A DNA stretch of 64,000 bases from Rheinheimera sediminis (GTDB lineage Bacteria > Pseudomonadota > Gammaproteobacteria > Enterobacterales > Alteromonadaceae). This document shows, in pieces, positions 8,582 to 17,744 of this stretch. The notes below the pieces were generated by a model. It made no database searches. It worked only from the letters and a program-made list of their open reading frames with translations, and was not told the DNA's origin. The stretch's first letter is position 1, and every line of letters begins with the position of its first letter. The position numbers and the translations under genes were made by a program. The stretch spans positions 62,001-126,000 of the forward strand of contig NZ_RZUF01000014.1 in assembly GCF_004005375.1 (NCBI RefSeq), read 5' to 3'.

Positions 8582-9610
8582 TTGAATACCGCATCTTTGT
8601 TGGGTCTGAAACAACATGTTTTCGCTTGTGTTGTTGTAGTGACCTTAGCCGCCTGTGCAAAACCTGATAGCGAAAAAGTGTTGCTGGAAGGCAAAACCAT
8701 GGGCACCACCTACCATATCACCTATATCAACCAGCCTGGTATGCCGGATCAACAGCAAGTTCAGGCTCAGATTGATCTGGCATTAAAAGAGGTGAATCAG
8801 GTGGCCTCTACGTATATCAAAGATTCTGAGTTGTCCTTATTTAACAGCAGTGATTCGACAGAGCCGCGCGAAGCTTCAGAAATGCTGCGGCTGTTGTTTG
8901 CAGAGGGGATCCGGCTGGCACAACTGACCGACGGTTATCTGGATATTACTGTAGGTCCTTTGGTGAATTTATGGGGTTTTGGCCCCACACACAGACCAGA
9001 AAAAGTACCGGATGATGCGGCTATAGCTTTGGCCAGAACACAAATTGGTGCACAACATCTGCAGCTGGAAGGCACTAGTGTCTATAAAACTAAGCCAGAG
9101 CTTTATGTCGATTTATCCACCATTGCCAAAGGTTATGGTGTTGATTTGGTGGCAGAAGTGTTGGAGCAGCAAGGCATCAACAATTTTCTGGCTGAAATTG
9201 GTGGTGAAATTCGTGTCAAAGGCACTTCTCTGGAAAACAAAGACTGGACCGTAGGCCTGGAAAAACCTGTGGCTGAAGGTCGTGTGTTGCAGCGCCTGAT
9301 CCGGCCTAAAAACAATGCAGTTGCTACCTCAGGCGACTACCGTAATTTCTTTGAAGAAAACAACCAGCGTTATTCGCACTTGATAGATCCTAAAACCGGC
9401 AAGCCTGTGACGCACATGATGTTGTCCTCTACAGTGATCCATCCGTCCTGTATGACAGCGGACGGCTTATCCACAGCTTTTATGGTGATGGGACCTGAAA
9501 AAGCCATGGAGCTTGCGAACCAACACCACATTGCCGCTTTGTTTATTGTGAAAAACCAACAAGGTGAGTTTGTAGAACTCTACTCAAAGGCGTTTGAACC
9601 TTATCTATAA
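8582..9610 (+). CDS. apbE: FAD:protein FMN transferase ApbE, lipoprotein
   Basis: ApbE attaches FMN covalently to threonine in target proteins such as NqrB/NqrC and RnfG/RnfD in the periplasm. The 342-residue product has a lipobox LAAC near residue 24, then EGKTMGTTYHITY, the FAD-binding region ending DLSTIAKGYGVD, AEIGGEIRVKG, ATSGDYRNFF, YSHLIDPKTGKPV and MTADGLSTAFMVMG. All are family hallmarks, including the Asp/Thr metal site near the end. It starts at TTG 8582, with AAGGA upstream. Its likely targets (nqr or rnf) are not in the window. Confidence 0.93.
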   Translation: MNTASLLGLKQHVFACVVVVTLAACAKPDSEKVLLEGKTMGTTYHITYINQPGMPDQQQVQAQIDLALKEVNQVASTYIKDSELSLFNSSDSTEPREASEMLRLLFAEGIRLAQLTDGYLDITVGPLVNLWGFGPTHRPEKVPDDAAIALARTQIGAQHLQLEGTSVYKTKPELYVDLSTIAKGYGVDLVAEVLEQQGINNFLAEIGGEIRVKGTSLENKDWTVGLEKPVAEGRVLQRLIRPKNNAVATSGDYRNFFEENNQRYSHLIDPKTGKPVTHMMLSSTVIHPSCMTADGLSTAFMVMGPEKAMELANQHHIAALFIVKNQQGEFVELYSKAFEPYL

Positions 9611-9667
9611 GCTTGAGTTGGTGCAGAACTATAGGCTATGATTCGAACAGTTCTTATCGAGGGCTTT

Positions 9668-10039
9668 ATGCCAAAACCTATGCTCCGCCTGCTTGTATTG
9701 ATGCTGATTATGCTGAATCACGCCGTTTCGGCCTGTGAAAGCATTGTGATGCATTTGCCACAGGAGGATCACCCCTTTTCTTTACTCGACAACTCCAGTC
9801 ACAGTGAACACCAGCATTGTGCTACGCAAGACGGTACTCAACAAAGCGCACAAGATGCCGCAGGACATGAAGCAGAACATAAGGATAACCATCATCCCAC
9901 TCATGCTCATGTTGCCTGCTATATAGCCGAACTCTTTTCAGTATCTGCAGACCCTGTGGTACACAAAGCATCGGGCTTAGCTCAATATGCGATGATCACC
10001 ACCAGCTATACCCCTTTAGTGCCGCCACCCAATCTTTAA
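9668..10039 (+). CDS. Small His-rich secreted protein leading the czc operon (CzcI-like)
   Basis: This is a 123-residue protein with an N-terminal signal sequence (LRLLVLMLIMLNHAVSA) followed by a His/Asp/Glu-rich stretch (HSEHQHC, then several His within HEAEHKDNHHPTHAH) and a Pro-rich end. It is placed 60 nt before the outer-membrane component gene of an RND metal exporter, which is where CzcI-type small periplasmic proteins occur. I infer divalent metal binding; sequence similarity to CzcI is weak at best. The start is chosen at 9668 because GAGGG lies just upstream. The in-frame ATG at 9638 would place charged residues before the signal. Confidence 0.65.
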   Translation: MPKPMLRLLVLMLIMLNHAVSACESIVMHLPQEDHPFSLLDNSSHSEHQHCATQDGTQQSAQDAAGHEAEHKDNHHPTHAHVACYIAELFSVSADPVVHKASGLAQYAMITTSYTPLVPPPNL

Positions 10040-10099
10040 ATCTTCTGGTTAAACAACCGTTTTTTACTTTTTGTTTAAATAATCTGGTGGAGCATAGTG

Positions 10100-11413
10100 A
10101 TGACTATGAATTCCGGCCATGCGGCTTCTGTGCTGCTGGCCTTAGTGTTGCTGTGGGCAATGCCTGCCCAAGCGACAACACTTACTATTGAAGAAGCGTT
10201 AAAACGCACTTTAGTGCAAAGCCCTGGCTTGCAATTTTACCCCTATCAGCAGCGTATCCATGATGCCGCAGCTATCAGTGCCGGACAAAGGCTTAACCCT
10301 GAACTTCAGCTGGAACTGGCCGATGTGCTTGGCACGGGCGACAGCACTGGCTTTAAAAATGCCGAACTGACCTTAAGCCTGAGTCAATTGATTGAACTGG
10401 GTGATAAACGCCAGAAGCGGCTTGAGCTGATCCAATGGCAAAGCAAATTAACTGAGCAGCAATACCAACTGGATAAAGTGGATGCGCTGGCGGCCACTAT
10501 GCGCTCTTTTCTGCAGCTGTTGCATCAGCAGGCATTGTTGCAGTGGACAGAGCAAAAAATGGCGACTGAACAGCATATGCTTGACCTGGCGAAACAACGC
10601 GCTAAAGCGGGCAATGTCACAGATGCGGATGTCACCCGACTGGAACTGAAAGTGCTGCAAAGCCGGATGGAGCATAAAAGTCTGTTGGCTGAAAAGCGGG
10701 TTAACCTGCGTTTGTTAGCCAGTCATTGGGCAAGTCAGCCTGATTTTAATGCGGTATCAGGTGATTTAAGCCTGCTTCCGACTTTGCCTGTTTTAGCAGA
10801 TGTACTGACGCAGTTACAACAAGCGCCAGAGTTGCAATGGTGGCTGACGCAAAGCCGGGTGCTGGATAGTCAGTTGCAGTTAGCCAAAGCTTTAGGTCAG
10901 GCTGATTTAACCCTTGGTGCTGGCATTCGCCGCAATGAACAAAGCAACGACAATGCCTTTGTGCTGCAGCTCAGTATGCCGCTTACTCTGGAGAACCCCA
11001 ATAGGGGCGCTGTGCTGGCAGGTGAAGCTTTGGCTGAACAAACAAAGCTGCAGCAGCAACAGACTATGCAGCAACTGCAATTACAAACAGAGCGCACTTA
11101 TCTGCAACTGACTCAGCTCAGCGAGCAAGTTCTTGATTATCAAAAAGCTGTGATCCCGCTGGCGCAACAACTTCTACAGCAGATGTCGGCCGGTTATCAG
11201 CAAGGCATCTTTGACATGACCGACTTACTCTCAGCGCAGCAGGAAATTTTATCGGCCAAGCGTAACGTCATTGACCTGCAATACGCTTTGCATCTGCAAC
11301 TTTTAGAGCTGGAACGTCTGACCGGTTTACCTATGGTGGTGAAAGGTCCACAAGTCTTAACCCAAGAGCGCAACAGCATCAATCTCCCTATACAGCAGGA
11401 GCTTTTTCAATGA
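10100..11413 (+). CDS. czcC: Outer-membrane factor of heavy-metal RND efflux system (CzcC-like, TolC family)
   Basis: This is the outer-membrane channel of a CzcCBA-type exporter. The 437-residue product has a signal peptide (ending AQA near residue 25) and two outer-membrane-efflux-protein repeats rich in Gln/Leu coiled-coil segments, with NPELQLELADVLG in the first half. Length and composition match CzcC. It starts at ATG 10100 with GGTGGAG 7 nt upstream; a GTG directly before it is an alternative. The stop overlaps the czcB start by 4 nt (ATGA), so the genes are translationally coupled. The metal (Zn, Co, Cd, Ni or Cu) cannot be read from this subunit. Confidence 0.85.
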   Translation: MTMNSGHAASVLLALVLLWAMPAQATTLTIEEALKRTLVQSPGLQFYPYQQRIHDAAAISAGQRLNPELQLELADVLGTGDSTGFKNAELTLSLSQLIELGDKRQKRLELIQWQSKLTEQQYQLDKVDALAATMRSFLQLLHQQALLQWTEQKMATEQHMLDLAKQRAKAGNVTDADVTRLELKVLQSRMEHKSLLAEKRVNLRLLASHWASQPDFNAVSGDLSLLPTLPVLADVLTQLQQAPELQWWLTQSRVLDSQLQLAKALGQADLTLGAGIRRNEQSNDNAFVLQLSMPLTLENPNRGAVLAGEALAEQTKLQQQQTMQQLQLQTERTYLQLTQLSEQVLDYQKAVIPLAQQLLQQMSAGYQQGIFDMTDLLSAQQEILSAKRNVIDLQYALHLQLLELERLTGLPMVVKGPQVLTQERNSINLPIQQELFQ

Positions 11414-12657
11414 ATTTTTTTCGCTTTTTAACCATTTTATTGCTAAGTGCTTCTATGGGCTTTACTGCTTTGGTTGCTGCTCACGGTGATGACCCTGGCA
11501 CAGACCACGAAGACGGATATTCTGAAACCGAAGCCGCCAAAGGTCCACAGGGCGGGCGTTTACTGACCCAGGATGATGTTGCTGTGGAAGTTACTATTTA
11601 CGAAACCGGGGTAGAGCCCGAGCTGCGTTTATATCTTTATCAAAATGGCAAAGCCATAAAGGCAACAGAGCTAAGACCAGAGGTCACTTTACAGCGGTTG
11701 GGTGAAGCTGCCGAACCCATCAACTTTAGCCCTGAGCTGGATTATTGGCTGGGCGATACAGTGATTCGTGAGCCTCATTCCTTTGAAGTGGAGATAAAGG
11801 CCAGTTATCAGGGCAAAAACTATCAATGGCATTATGACTCCTTTGAAGGCCGTATTCAGATGTCGGAGCGCTCTATTCAAAAAGCCGGTATAGAGCTGGA
11901 GCAAACAAAAGCAGGCCAAATCCGTACCCAACTGCATTTATTTGGTGTAGTGGCAGCTCTGCCAGAGCAGCAGGTGCAGCTTGGTGCCGCTTATGCTGGC
12001 TTGGTGCAACAACTGGCGGTGAAAGTCGGCGATAAAGTGACGAAAGGTCAGTTAGTGGCGACAGTGCAAAACCCGGCCAGCTTAAAAAGTTACTCTGTTT
12101 ATGCGCCTATTTCAGGTGAAGTGACAGCCAAATACGTCAGCGTTGGCAGCAAGGTATCTGAACAGCCGCTGTTGGAAATCAGTGATTTTTCTTCTGTGTA
12201 TATTGAAATGTCGGCTTTTCCCTCTGATACAGAACAGCTCAAAGTCGGGGATGATTTTCTGGTAAAAGACTTACATGGTCATCAATCTGCCCTAAGCCAA
12301 ATCAGTTATATAGCGCCACAAATGACAGGCGGCCATATTGCCCGCGCCCGCGGTGTAATAGCCAATCCTGACGGCCATTGGCGGCCAGGTATGCATGTCA
12401 AAACAGACGTCACTGTCGCCACTATAGATGCGCCTTTAGTGATCAACAAAGCCGCTTTGCAGCAGTGGAATGGCAAAACCGTAATTTTTATCCGCCATGG
12501 CGATAACTTTGAAATTCGTATGCCGCAATTAGGCCGTGCCGACGATACACAAGTGGAAGTGTTATCCGGTGTGCCACTGGGTGTGCAATACGCCACAGCC
12601 AATAGTTTTATCCTCAAAGCCGACCTGATGAAGTCTGGCGCCAGCCATGATCATTAA
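11410..12657 (+). CDS. czcB: Periplasmic adaptor of heavy-metal RND efflux system (CzcB-like)
   Basis: This membrane-fusion protein bridges CzcA and CzcC. The 415-residue product begins with a signal sequence, then a His/Asp-rich segment (AAHGDDPGTDHEDGYSE). A CzcB-type N-terminal domain follows, then split lipoyl halves (LGAAYAGLVQQLAVKVGDKVTKGQLVA and YAPISGEVTAKYVSVGSKV), a beta-barrel and a membrane-proximal domain. It ends in SHDH. The His clusters at both ends suggest direct metal handling. It is 9 nt upstream of czcA. Confidence 0.9.
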   Translation: MNFFRFLTILLLSASMGFTALVAAHGDDPGTDHEDGYSETEAAKGPQGGRLLTQDDVAVEVTIYETGVEPELRLYLYQNGKAIKATELRPEVTLQRLGEAAEPINFSPELDYWLGDTVIREPHSFEVEIKASYQGKNYQWHYDSFEGRIQMSERSIQKAGIELEQTKAGQIRTQLHLFGVVAALPEQQVQLGAAYAGLVQQLAVKVGDKVTKGQLVATVQNPASLKSYSVYAPISGEVTAKYVSVGSKVSEQPLLEISDFSSVYIEMSAFPSDTEQLKVGDDFLVKDLHGHQSALSQISYIAPQMTGGHIARARGVIANPDGHWRPGMHVKTDVTVATIDAPLVINKAALQQWNGKTVIFIRHGDNFEIRMPQLGRADDTQVEVLSGVPLGVQYATANSFILKADLMKSGASHDH

Positions 12658-12666
12658 GGGGTTGTC

Positions 12667-15600
12667 ATGATAAATAATATCCTCAAAACAGCATTGGCAA
12701 GGCCAGTGCTGATCATATTGCTGACGCTGCTATTGGCTGCAGCAGGGCTTTGGCAAGCATCGCGTTTGCCGGTAGACGCTGTGCCAGATATCACCAATGT
12801 GCAGGTGCAAATTAATACAGCTGCAGAAGGTTTTTCACCACTAGAAACCGAGCAGCGTATTACTTACCCCATTGAAACAGCGATGGCAGGTTTGCCACAA
12901 CTGGAATACACCCGCTCATTGTCGCGTTATGGTTTGTCGCAAGTCACAGTGGTATTTACCGAAAGCACTGATATTTATTGGGCCAGACAACAAGTGTCGG
13001 AGCGGCTGCAAAATGTCAGAAACGAACTGCCAGCCGATATAGATCCGGAAATGGGGCCTATAGTTTCAGGCCTTGGCGAAATCTTCTCTTACACTGTCAA
13101 AGTAGTACCTGATGCGAAAAAAGCTGATGGTTCTGCTTATAACCCAGAAGATTTACGCACTATTCAGGACTGGGTGATCCGGCCTCAGCTACTCAAAGTG
13201 CCGGGTGTCACCGAAATAAATACCATTGGTGGTTATGTCCGTGAATATCAGGTGGCGCCTGATCTGATCAAACTGCTGGCCTTTAAACTGACGCTGGATG
13301 ATTTGGCGCAAGCTTTGGAGCAAAACAACAGCAATGTCGGGGCAGGTTATATAGAACGTAATGGTGAGCAATGGTTGATCCGCTCACCAGGTCAGTTGCA
13401 GTCGTTAGAGGATATCAGCCAACTGGTGATCGCCAAAAGAGACGACGGTCCGGTGCGGGTAAAAGATGTGGCTGATGTAGCTATTGGCAAACAACTTCGC
13501 ACCGGCGCTGCCACTCAGGACGGCAACGAAGTAGTGCTTGGCACAGTGATGATGCTGCTGGGGCAAAACAGCCGCACTGTCTCGCAGCAAGTGGCGAGCC
13601 GGCTTGAGGAGATCAACTTACGTTTGCCCCAAGGTGTGTTAGCTGAAGCCAATTACAACCGCACTACCTTAGTGGATAAAACCATCAAAACAGTCGAAAC
13701 CAATCTGCTGGAAGGTGCTGTGCTGGTGGTGGTGATCCTGTTTTTGTTTTTAGGCAATGTCAGGGCCGCGTTGTTAACAGCGCTTGTGATCCCACTGAGT
13801 ATGCTGTTTGCCATCAGCGGTATGGCGGCCAATAAAATGAGTGGCAACCTGATGAGCTTAGGGGCTATTGATTTTGGTCTGATAGTCGACGGCTCTGTGA
13901 TAGTGGTAGAAAACTGCCTGCGTCAACTGGGTGTAGCTCAGCATCGGCATGGCCGTTTACTGAGCTTAAAAGAACGTTCTGCAGTGGTTTTAGCCGCCAC
14001 CAAAGAAGTGATGACACCCGCTATGTTTGGGGTTTTTATCATTATGTTGGTTTACCTGCCGATTTTTGCCTTAAGTGGTGTTGAAGGCAAAATGTTCCAG
14101 CCTATGGCCTTTACCGTCATAGCGGCGTTATTGGGCGCTTTAATTCTGGCCATTACCTTTATTCCGGCTGCTATTGCCTTGTTTGTCAGTGGCAAAATTT
14201 CGGAAAAAGAAAATGCTTTAATGCTGGCGTTACGAAAGGCGTATCAACCTTTGCTGGTGCTGTCTATTAAAACGCCGCTGTTGGTGTCTGTTGCTGCTGT
14301 GCTTCTAATGTCGGCGGCGCTTTGGCAAGCCACTAAAATGGGCTCGGAGTTTTTGCCTCAACTGGATGAAGGCGATATTGCTATGCATGCTTTGCGTATT
14401 CCGGGCACCAGTTTAACCCAGTCGGTGGTGATGCAAATGCAGCTGGAAGCGGAAGTCGCCACTCTGCCTGAAGTAGATAAAGTATTCTCTAAAATTGGCA
14501 CGCCGGAAGTGGCTACAGATCCTATGCCACCCAATGTTGCCGATACTTTTATTATTCTGAAAAACCAGCAGGATTGGCCTAACCCGGATAAAAGTAAAGC
14601 TCAGTTTGAAGAAGAGCTTAGGCAATTAGTCGAGCAAATTCCGGGCAATAAATACGAGTTTACCCAGCCAATAGAAATGCGTTTTAATGAACTGATCGCC
14701 GGGGTTCGTACTGATGTGGCGGTAAGGGTGTATGGCGATGATCTGGATATTTTGGCCGAAGTGGGTGAGCAGGTTGCTGCTGTGCTTTCTGCTGTGCCGG
14801 GCGCTGAAGATGCACGGATGGAACAGGCGGCGGGTTTGCCTTTGCTGTCAATAGAACCTCAGCGTGACCATTTAGCTTTGGTTGGTATGGATGTGGCGCA
14901 AATGCAGCAACTGATCCAAACCGCTATTGGTGGCCGTCAGGTTGGGCTGATGTATGAAGGTGACAAGCGCTTTAAGTTAGTGCTGCGTTTACCGGAAGAG
15001 TTGCGGCAAGACCCTGCAGCCTTAGCCCGTATTCCCGTCACTTTGCCTGTCTATGATTCGCCTGAGCTGCGTTATGTGCCGCTGGGTGAAATTGCTACTA
15101 TTAAAGAAATCACAGGCCCGAATCAAATTAACAGGGAAAGTGGTAAACGTAATGTAGTGGTGACAGCCAATGTCACAGGCAGAGACTTAGGCAGTTTTAT
15201 TGCCGAAGTGCAGCAGCAAATCAATGCTTTGCCTTTGCCAGATGGCTATTGGCTGGATTACGGCGGTACTTTTAAGCAACTGCAATCGGCGACGGAGCGT
15301 TTAAGCATAGTGGTGCCTTTAACTTTGCTGCTGATCATCGGTTTGCTGTATGGCGCTTTAAATTCAGTACGGGATACTTTAGTGGTGTTCAGTGGTGTGC
15401 CGCTGGCACTGACAGGCGGAGTTTTTGCTTTATTGCTGCGTGATATGCCGCTGTCTATCTCTGCTGCTGTAGGTTTTATTGCTTTATCAGGTATAGCTGT
15501 GCTGAATGGCATAGTGCTGGTCAGTTTTATCCGCCAGTTGCGTGATCAGGGCATGGAGCTTGTGGCGGCGCTGGAGCAGGGCGCTTTATCGAGGTTAAGG

Positions 15601-15786
15601 CCAGTCATGATGACAGCGCTTGTGGCTAGTCTGGGTTTTGTGCCTATGGCCTTTAATACGGGTACTGGTGCCGAAATTCAGCGGCCTTTGGCCACTGTAG
15701 TGATAGGCGGCATTATCACCTCCACTTTGCTAACCTTGCTGGTGCTGCCGGCTTTGTACAGACTGGTGAATTTCAGAAGACTATAG
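12667..15786 (+). CDS. czcA: Heavy-metal efflux RND permease (CzcA family)
   Basis: This is the inner-membrane proton-driven pump of the tripartite exporter, 1039 residues long, the usual length for the HME-RND family. It starts with the classic LPVDAVPDITNVQVQINT block. The TM4 segment GAIDFGLIVDGSVIVVENCLRQ carries the DFG-D-E charged residues of heavy-metal pumps; monovalent Cu/Ag pumps (CusA) have a different arrangement, so divalent cations are more likely. Two large periplasmic loops and twelve hydrophobic helices are evident. A strong hairpin follows the stop. No regulator gene lies next to the operon. Confidence 0.93.
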   Translation: MINNILKTALARPVLIILLTLLLAAAGLWQASRLPVDAVPDITNVQVQINTAAEGFSPLETEQRITYPIETAMAGLPQLEYTRSLSRYGLSQVTVVFTESTDIYWARQQVSERLQNVRNELPADIDPEMGPIVSGLGEIFSYTVKVVPDAKKADGSAYNPEDLRTIQDWVIRPQLLKVPGVTEINTIGGYVREYQVAPDLIKLLAFKLTLDDLAQALEQNNSNVGAGYIERNGEQWLIRSPGQLQSLEDISQLVIAKRDDGPVRVKDVADVAIGKQLRTGAATQDGNEVVLGTVMMLLGQNSRTVSQQVASRLEEINLRLPQGVLAEANYNRTTLVDKTIKTVETNLLEGAVLVVVILFLFLGNVRAALLTALVIPLSMLFAISGMAANKMSGNLMSLGAIDFGLIVDGSVIVVENCLRQLGVAQHRHGRLLSLKERSAVVLAATKEVMTPAMFGVFIIMLVYLPIFALSGVEGKMFQPMAFTVIAALLGALILAITFIPAAIALFVSGKISEKENALMLALRKAYQPLLVLSIKTPLLVSVAAVLLMSAALWQATKMGSEFLPQLDEGDIAMHALRIPGTSLTQSVVMQMQLEAEVATLPEVDKVFSKIGTPEVATDPMPPNVADTFIILKNQQDWPNPDKSKAQFEEELRQLVEQIPGNKYEFTQPIEMRFNELIAGVRTDVAVRVYGDDLDILAEVGEQVAAVLSAVPGAEDARMEQAAGLPLLSIEPQRDHLALVGMDVAQMQQLIQTAIGGRQVGLMYEGDKRFKLVLRLPEELRQDPAALARIPVTLPVYDSPELRYVPLGEIATIKEITGPNQINRESGKRNVVVTANVTGRDLGSFIAEVQQQINALPLPDGYWLDYGGTFKQLQSATERLSIVVPLTLLLIIGLLYGALNSVRDTLVVFSGVPLALTGGVFALLLRDMPLSISAAVGFIALSGIAVLNGIVLVSFIRQLRDQGMELVAALEQGALSRLRPVMMTALVASLGFVPMAFNTGTGAEIQRPLATVVIGGIITSTLLTLLVLPALYRLVNFRRL

Positions 15787-15799
15787 CCGATAGTGCAGC

Positions 15800-15840
15800 A
15801 GGCACTGTGATGCCAGATAGCTGGCATCACAGTGCCTTTA
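15800..15840 (+). terminator. Rho-independent terminator of the czc operon
   Basis: A perfect 16-bp stem (AGGCACTGTGATGCCA at 15800-15815 with its complement at 15822-15837) has a 6-nt loop and a short TTTATT tail. It is shared with the convergent MCP gene at most in part. Confidence 0.9.
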
Positions 15841-15858
15841 TTCAAAGGCTTTTAAGTG

Positions 15859-17499
15859 TCAGACTTTAAAGCGGCCTACATTATTGTTGAGTCCGACAGC
15901 CATGCGGGCGATATCTTGAGATACCTGCGTGGTGATGCTGACGATTTGTACGCTTTCCTGTGACAAGCTGTTTAGCATAGTGACATTACGATTGATCTCA
16001 TCCACAACTTTGCTTTGTTCCTCTGTCGCCGTTGCAATTTGGTAAATCATATCATTGGCCTGATTCACCGAGCTTTCTACGATCTGCAGTGAGTCCTGAA
16101 TCCGTTGCGACATGGCAACAACAGTATCTACATTATTGGTTCCTGTTTGTATTGCGGTGACTGCCTCATTCACCCCATGTTCCAGGCCTGCGATCATACG
16201 TTGAATATCTTCAGTCGATTTTTGCGTGCGGCTTGCCAGAGTTCGCACTTCATCTGCCACAACAGCAAAACCCCGGCCCTGTTCACCGGCTCTGGCTGCC
16301 TCTATAGCGGCGTTAAGTGCCAACAAGTTGGTTTGTTCTGCAATGCTTCGAATCACATCCAGCACCTGAGTAATATTTTTCGATTCTTCTGCAAGTTTAC
16401 TAATCACAGTACTGGCATGAGTGACAGCAGTGGACAGCTTGGTGATGCTGTGCACTGACTCCTCTATCACTTTGCCGGATTGGGAGGTTTTATCTTTGGC
16501 TTCTCTTGTTTCTGACAAAGCAGATTGCGAATTGCCCGCAACTTCATGCACAGCATGGCTCAGCTGATTGACTGCTGTCGCTATCTGATCAAGGTTATAG
16601 TTTTGCTCTTTGGATACTTTTTGGCCTTTTTCTGCGGATTGATTCAGTTGGATCACAGCTTGATTCAGCGATGAAGCATCGCTTTGCACCATCTTGATCA
16701 ACTGCTGTAGTTTACGCATCAAACCGTTAAAAGTGCCGGCTAATTTCGATAACTCATCGCGGCCAGAGCTGTCTAATTGTCCCGTTAAATCACCTTCACC
16801 TGCACTGATGGTGGCAATCATAGTGTCTAATTCCATCACGCGCTTTGTGACCATTTTTGGACCAAACATGATACTGACTGTGCTGGCGATAATGACCAGA
16901 ATAATGACTATAATCAGTATTAAACGCTGCTGATCTCCTGCTTCTTTGGCTTCAGCAGAGACCTGGTCGGCTTTATTTTTAACAGTTTCACCTGAGACAT
17001 CGTAGTGCGTTCTGAGTTTCTCGAACAGTGGCATGACGGTAGTGTTGGAATAATTAGCTGCTTCTGTCGCTTTTCCCTCGTCAGCCATGGCAAAGACTAT
17101 TTTGGCTTCAGCTAACCAACTATTGTAATCACGTTGAAATTCAACTTTGCCTTGTTGTGCCTCAGGGTACTCTTTTAATAGCTCGAGTACTTGATTCATT
17201 CTATCCAGTGCTTGCTTGGCATTTTCATCGAAAGATTGACGTTCTTTTGCCGTATCAGTCAAACCTACTATTTTCTTGGTGACATAGTTTTGGCTGGCGG
17301 TCAGCGCTTGATATAAGTCCCGGTCTGCATTCAGGCCCACATTGATCGCTGTCATAAAGGTTGTAGAGATCAAGTGAGCATCTGCAGACAGACGTTTGCC
17401 GTTGTTCATGCTGAGAACACTGATCAGTATGGTGAATAAGGTAATAGCAATAAGAGGTGCGGAGAATTTGGTACGGATAGTAAATTCATTCAGGTTCAT
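15859..17499 (-). CDS. Methyl-accepting chemotaxis protein
   Basis: This is a 546-residue transmembrane chemoreceptor. It has a first membrane helix near residues 12-30, a periplasmic four-helix-bundle-type sensor of about 150 residues, and a second helix ([21 protein letters not shown]). A HAMP domain and a cytoplasmic coiled-coil follow, with the highly conserved hairpin tip [20 protein letters not shown]. It signals to CheA/CheW; the ligand is unknown. I start it at ATG 17499, since AGGAAGAGAG lies just upstream. A TTG at 17520 would overlap that ribosome site. Confidence 0.92.
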   Translation of the reverse strand: MNLNEFTIRTKFSAPLIAITLFTILISVLSMNNGKRLSADAHLISTTFMTAINVGLNADRDLYQALTASQNYVTKKIVGLTDTAKERQSFDENAKQALDRMNQVLELLKEYPEAQQGKVEFQRDYNSWLAEAKIVFAMADEGKATEAANYSNTTVMPLFEKLRTHYDVSGETVKNKADQVSAEAKEAGDQQRLILIIVIILVIIASTVSIMFGPKMVTKRVMELDTMIATISAGEGDLTGQLDSSGRDELSKLAGTFNGLMRKLQQLIKMVQSDASSLNQAVIQLNQSAEKGQKVSKEQNYNLDQIATAVNQLSHAVHEVAGNSQSALSETREAKDKTSQSGKVIEESVHSITKLSTAVTHASTVISKLAEESKNITQVLDVIRSIAEQTNLLALNAAIEAARAGEQGRGFAVVADEVRTLASRTQKSTEDIQRMIAGLEHGVNEAVTAIQTGTNNVDTVVAMSQRIQDSLQIVESSVNQANDMIYQIATATEEQSKVVDEINRNVTMLNSLSQESVQIVSITTQVSQDIARMAVGLNNNVGRFKV

Positions 17500-17701
17500 A
17501 AGCTCTCTTCCTGTAAACAATAGCTCTATTGATACACTTTAGTCTAACTAAATGAAAAGTCGCTACTTCACCAAAAAAGTGATCTGAGTTTTTAAACTTT
17601 GTATTGAGACTAGGGCCTATTTGCGACCACTCATGTGGTGGGCCGGTGCAAGAGGTACTGCTGAATACCCTATACCACTGTTCGGAATGAGCTGGCGCAA
17701 A

Positions 17702-17730
17702 GCAGGAGTTTTTGTCGGGAGCTCCTGCCT
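17702..17730 (-). terminator. Weak terminator candidate after the PL3 gene
   Basis: On the minus strand GCAGGAG and CTCCTGC (7 bp) enclose a 13-nt loop, followed by TTTGCGCC. It is 15-40 nt past the stop at 17745. The T-run is poor, so confidence is low. Confidence 0.35.
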
Positions 17731-17744
17731 TGTATCTGAGTAAT

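Noticed and set aside
15859-17499. Several antisense open frames over MCP, RND and TonB genes (for example 12306-12617, 16105-16458, 44782-45207)
   Set aside because: They are shadows of long conserved genes, with no start signals or domain features.
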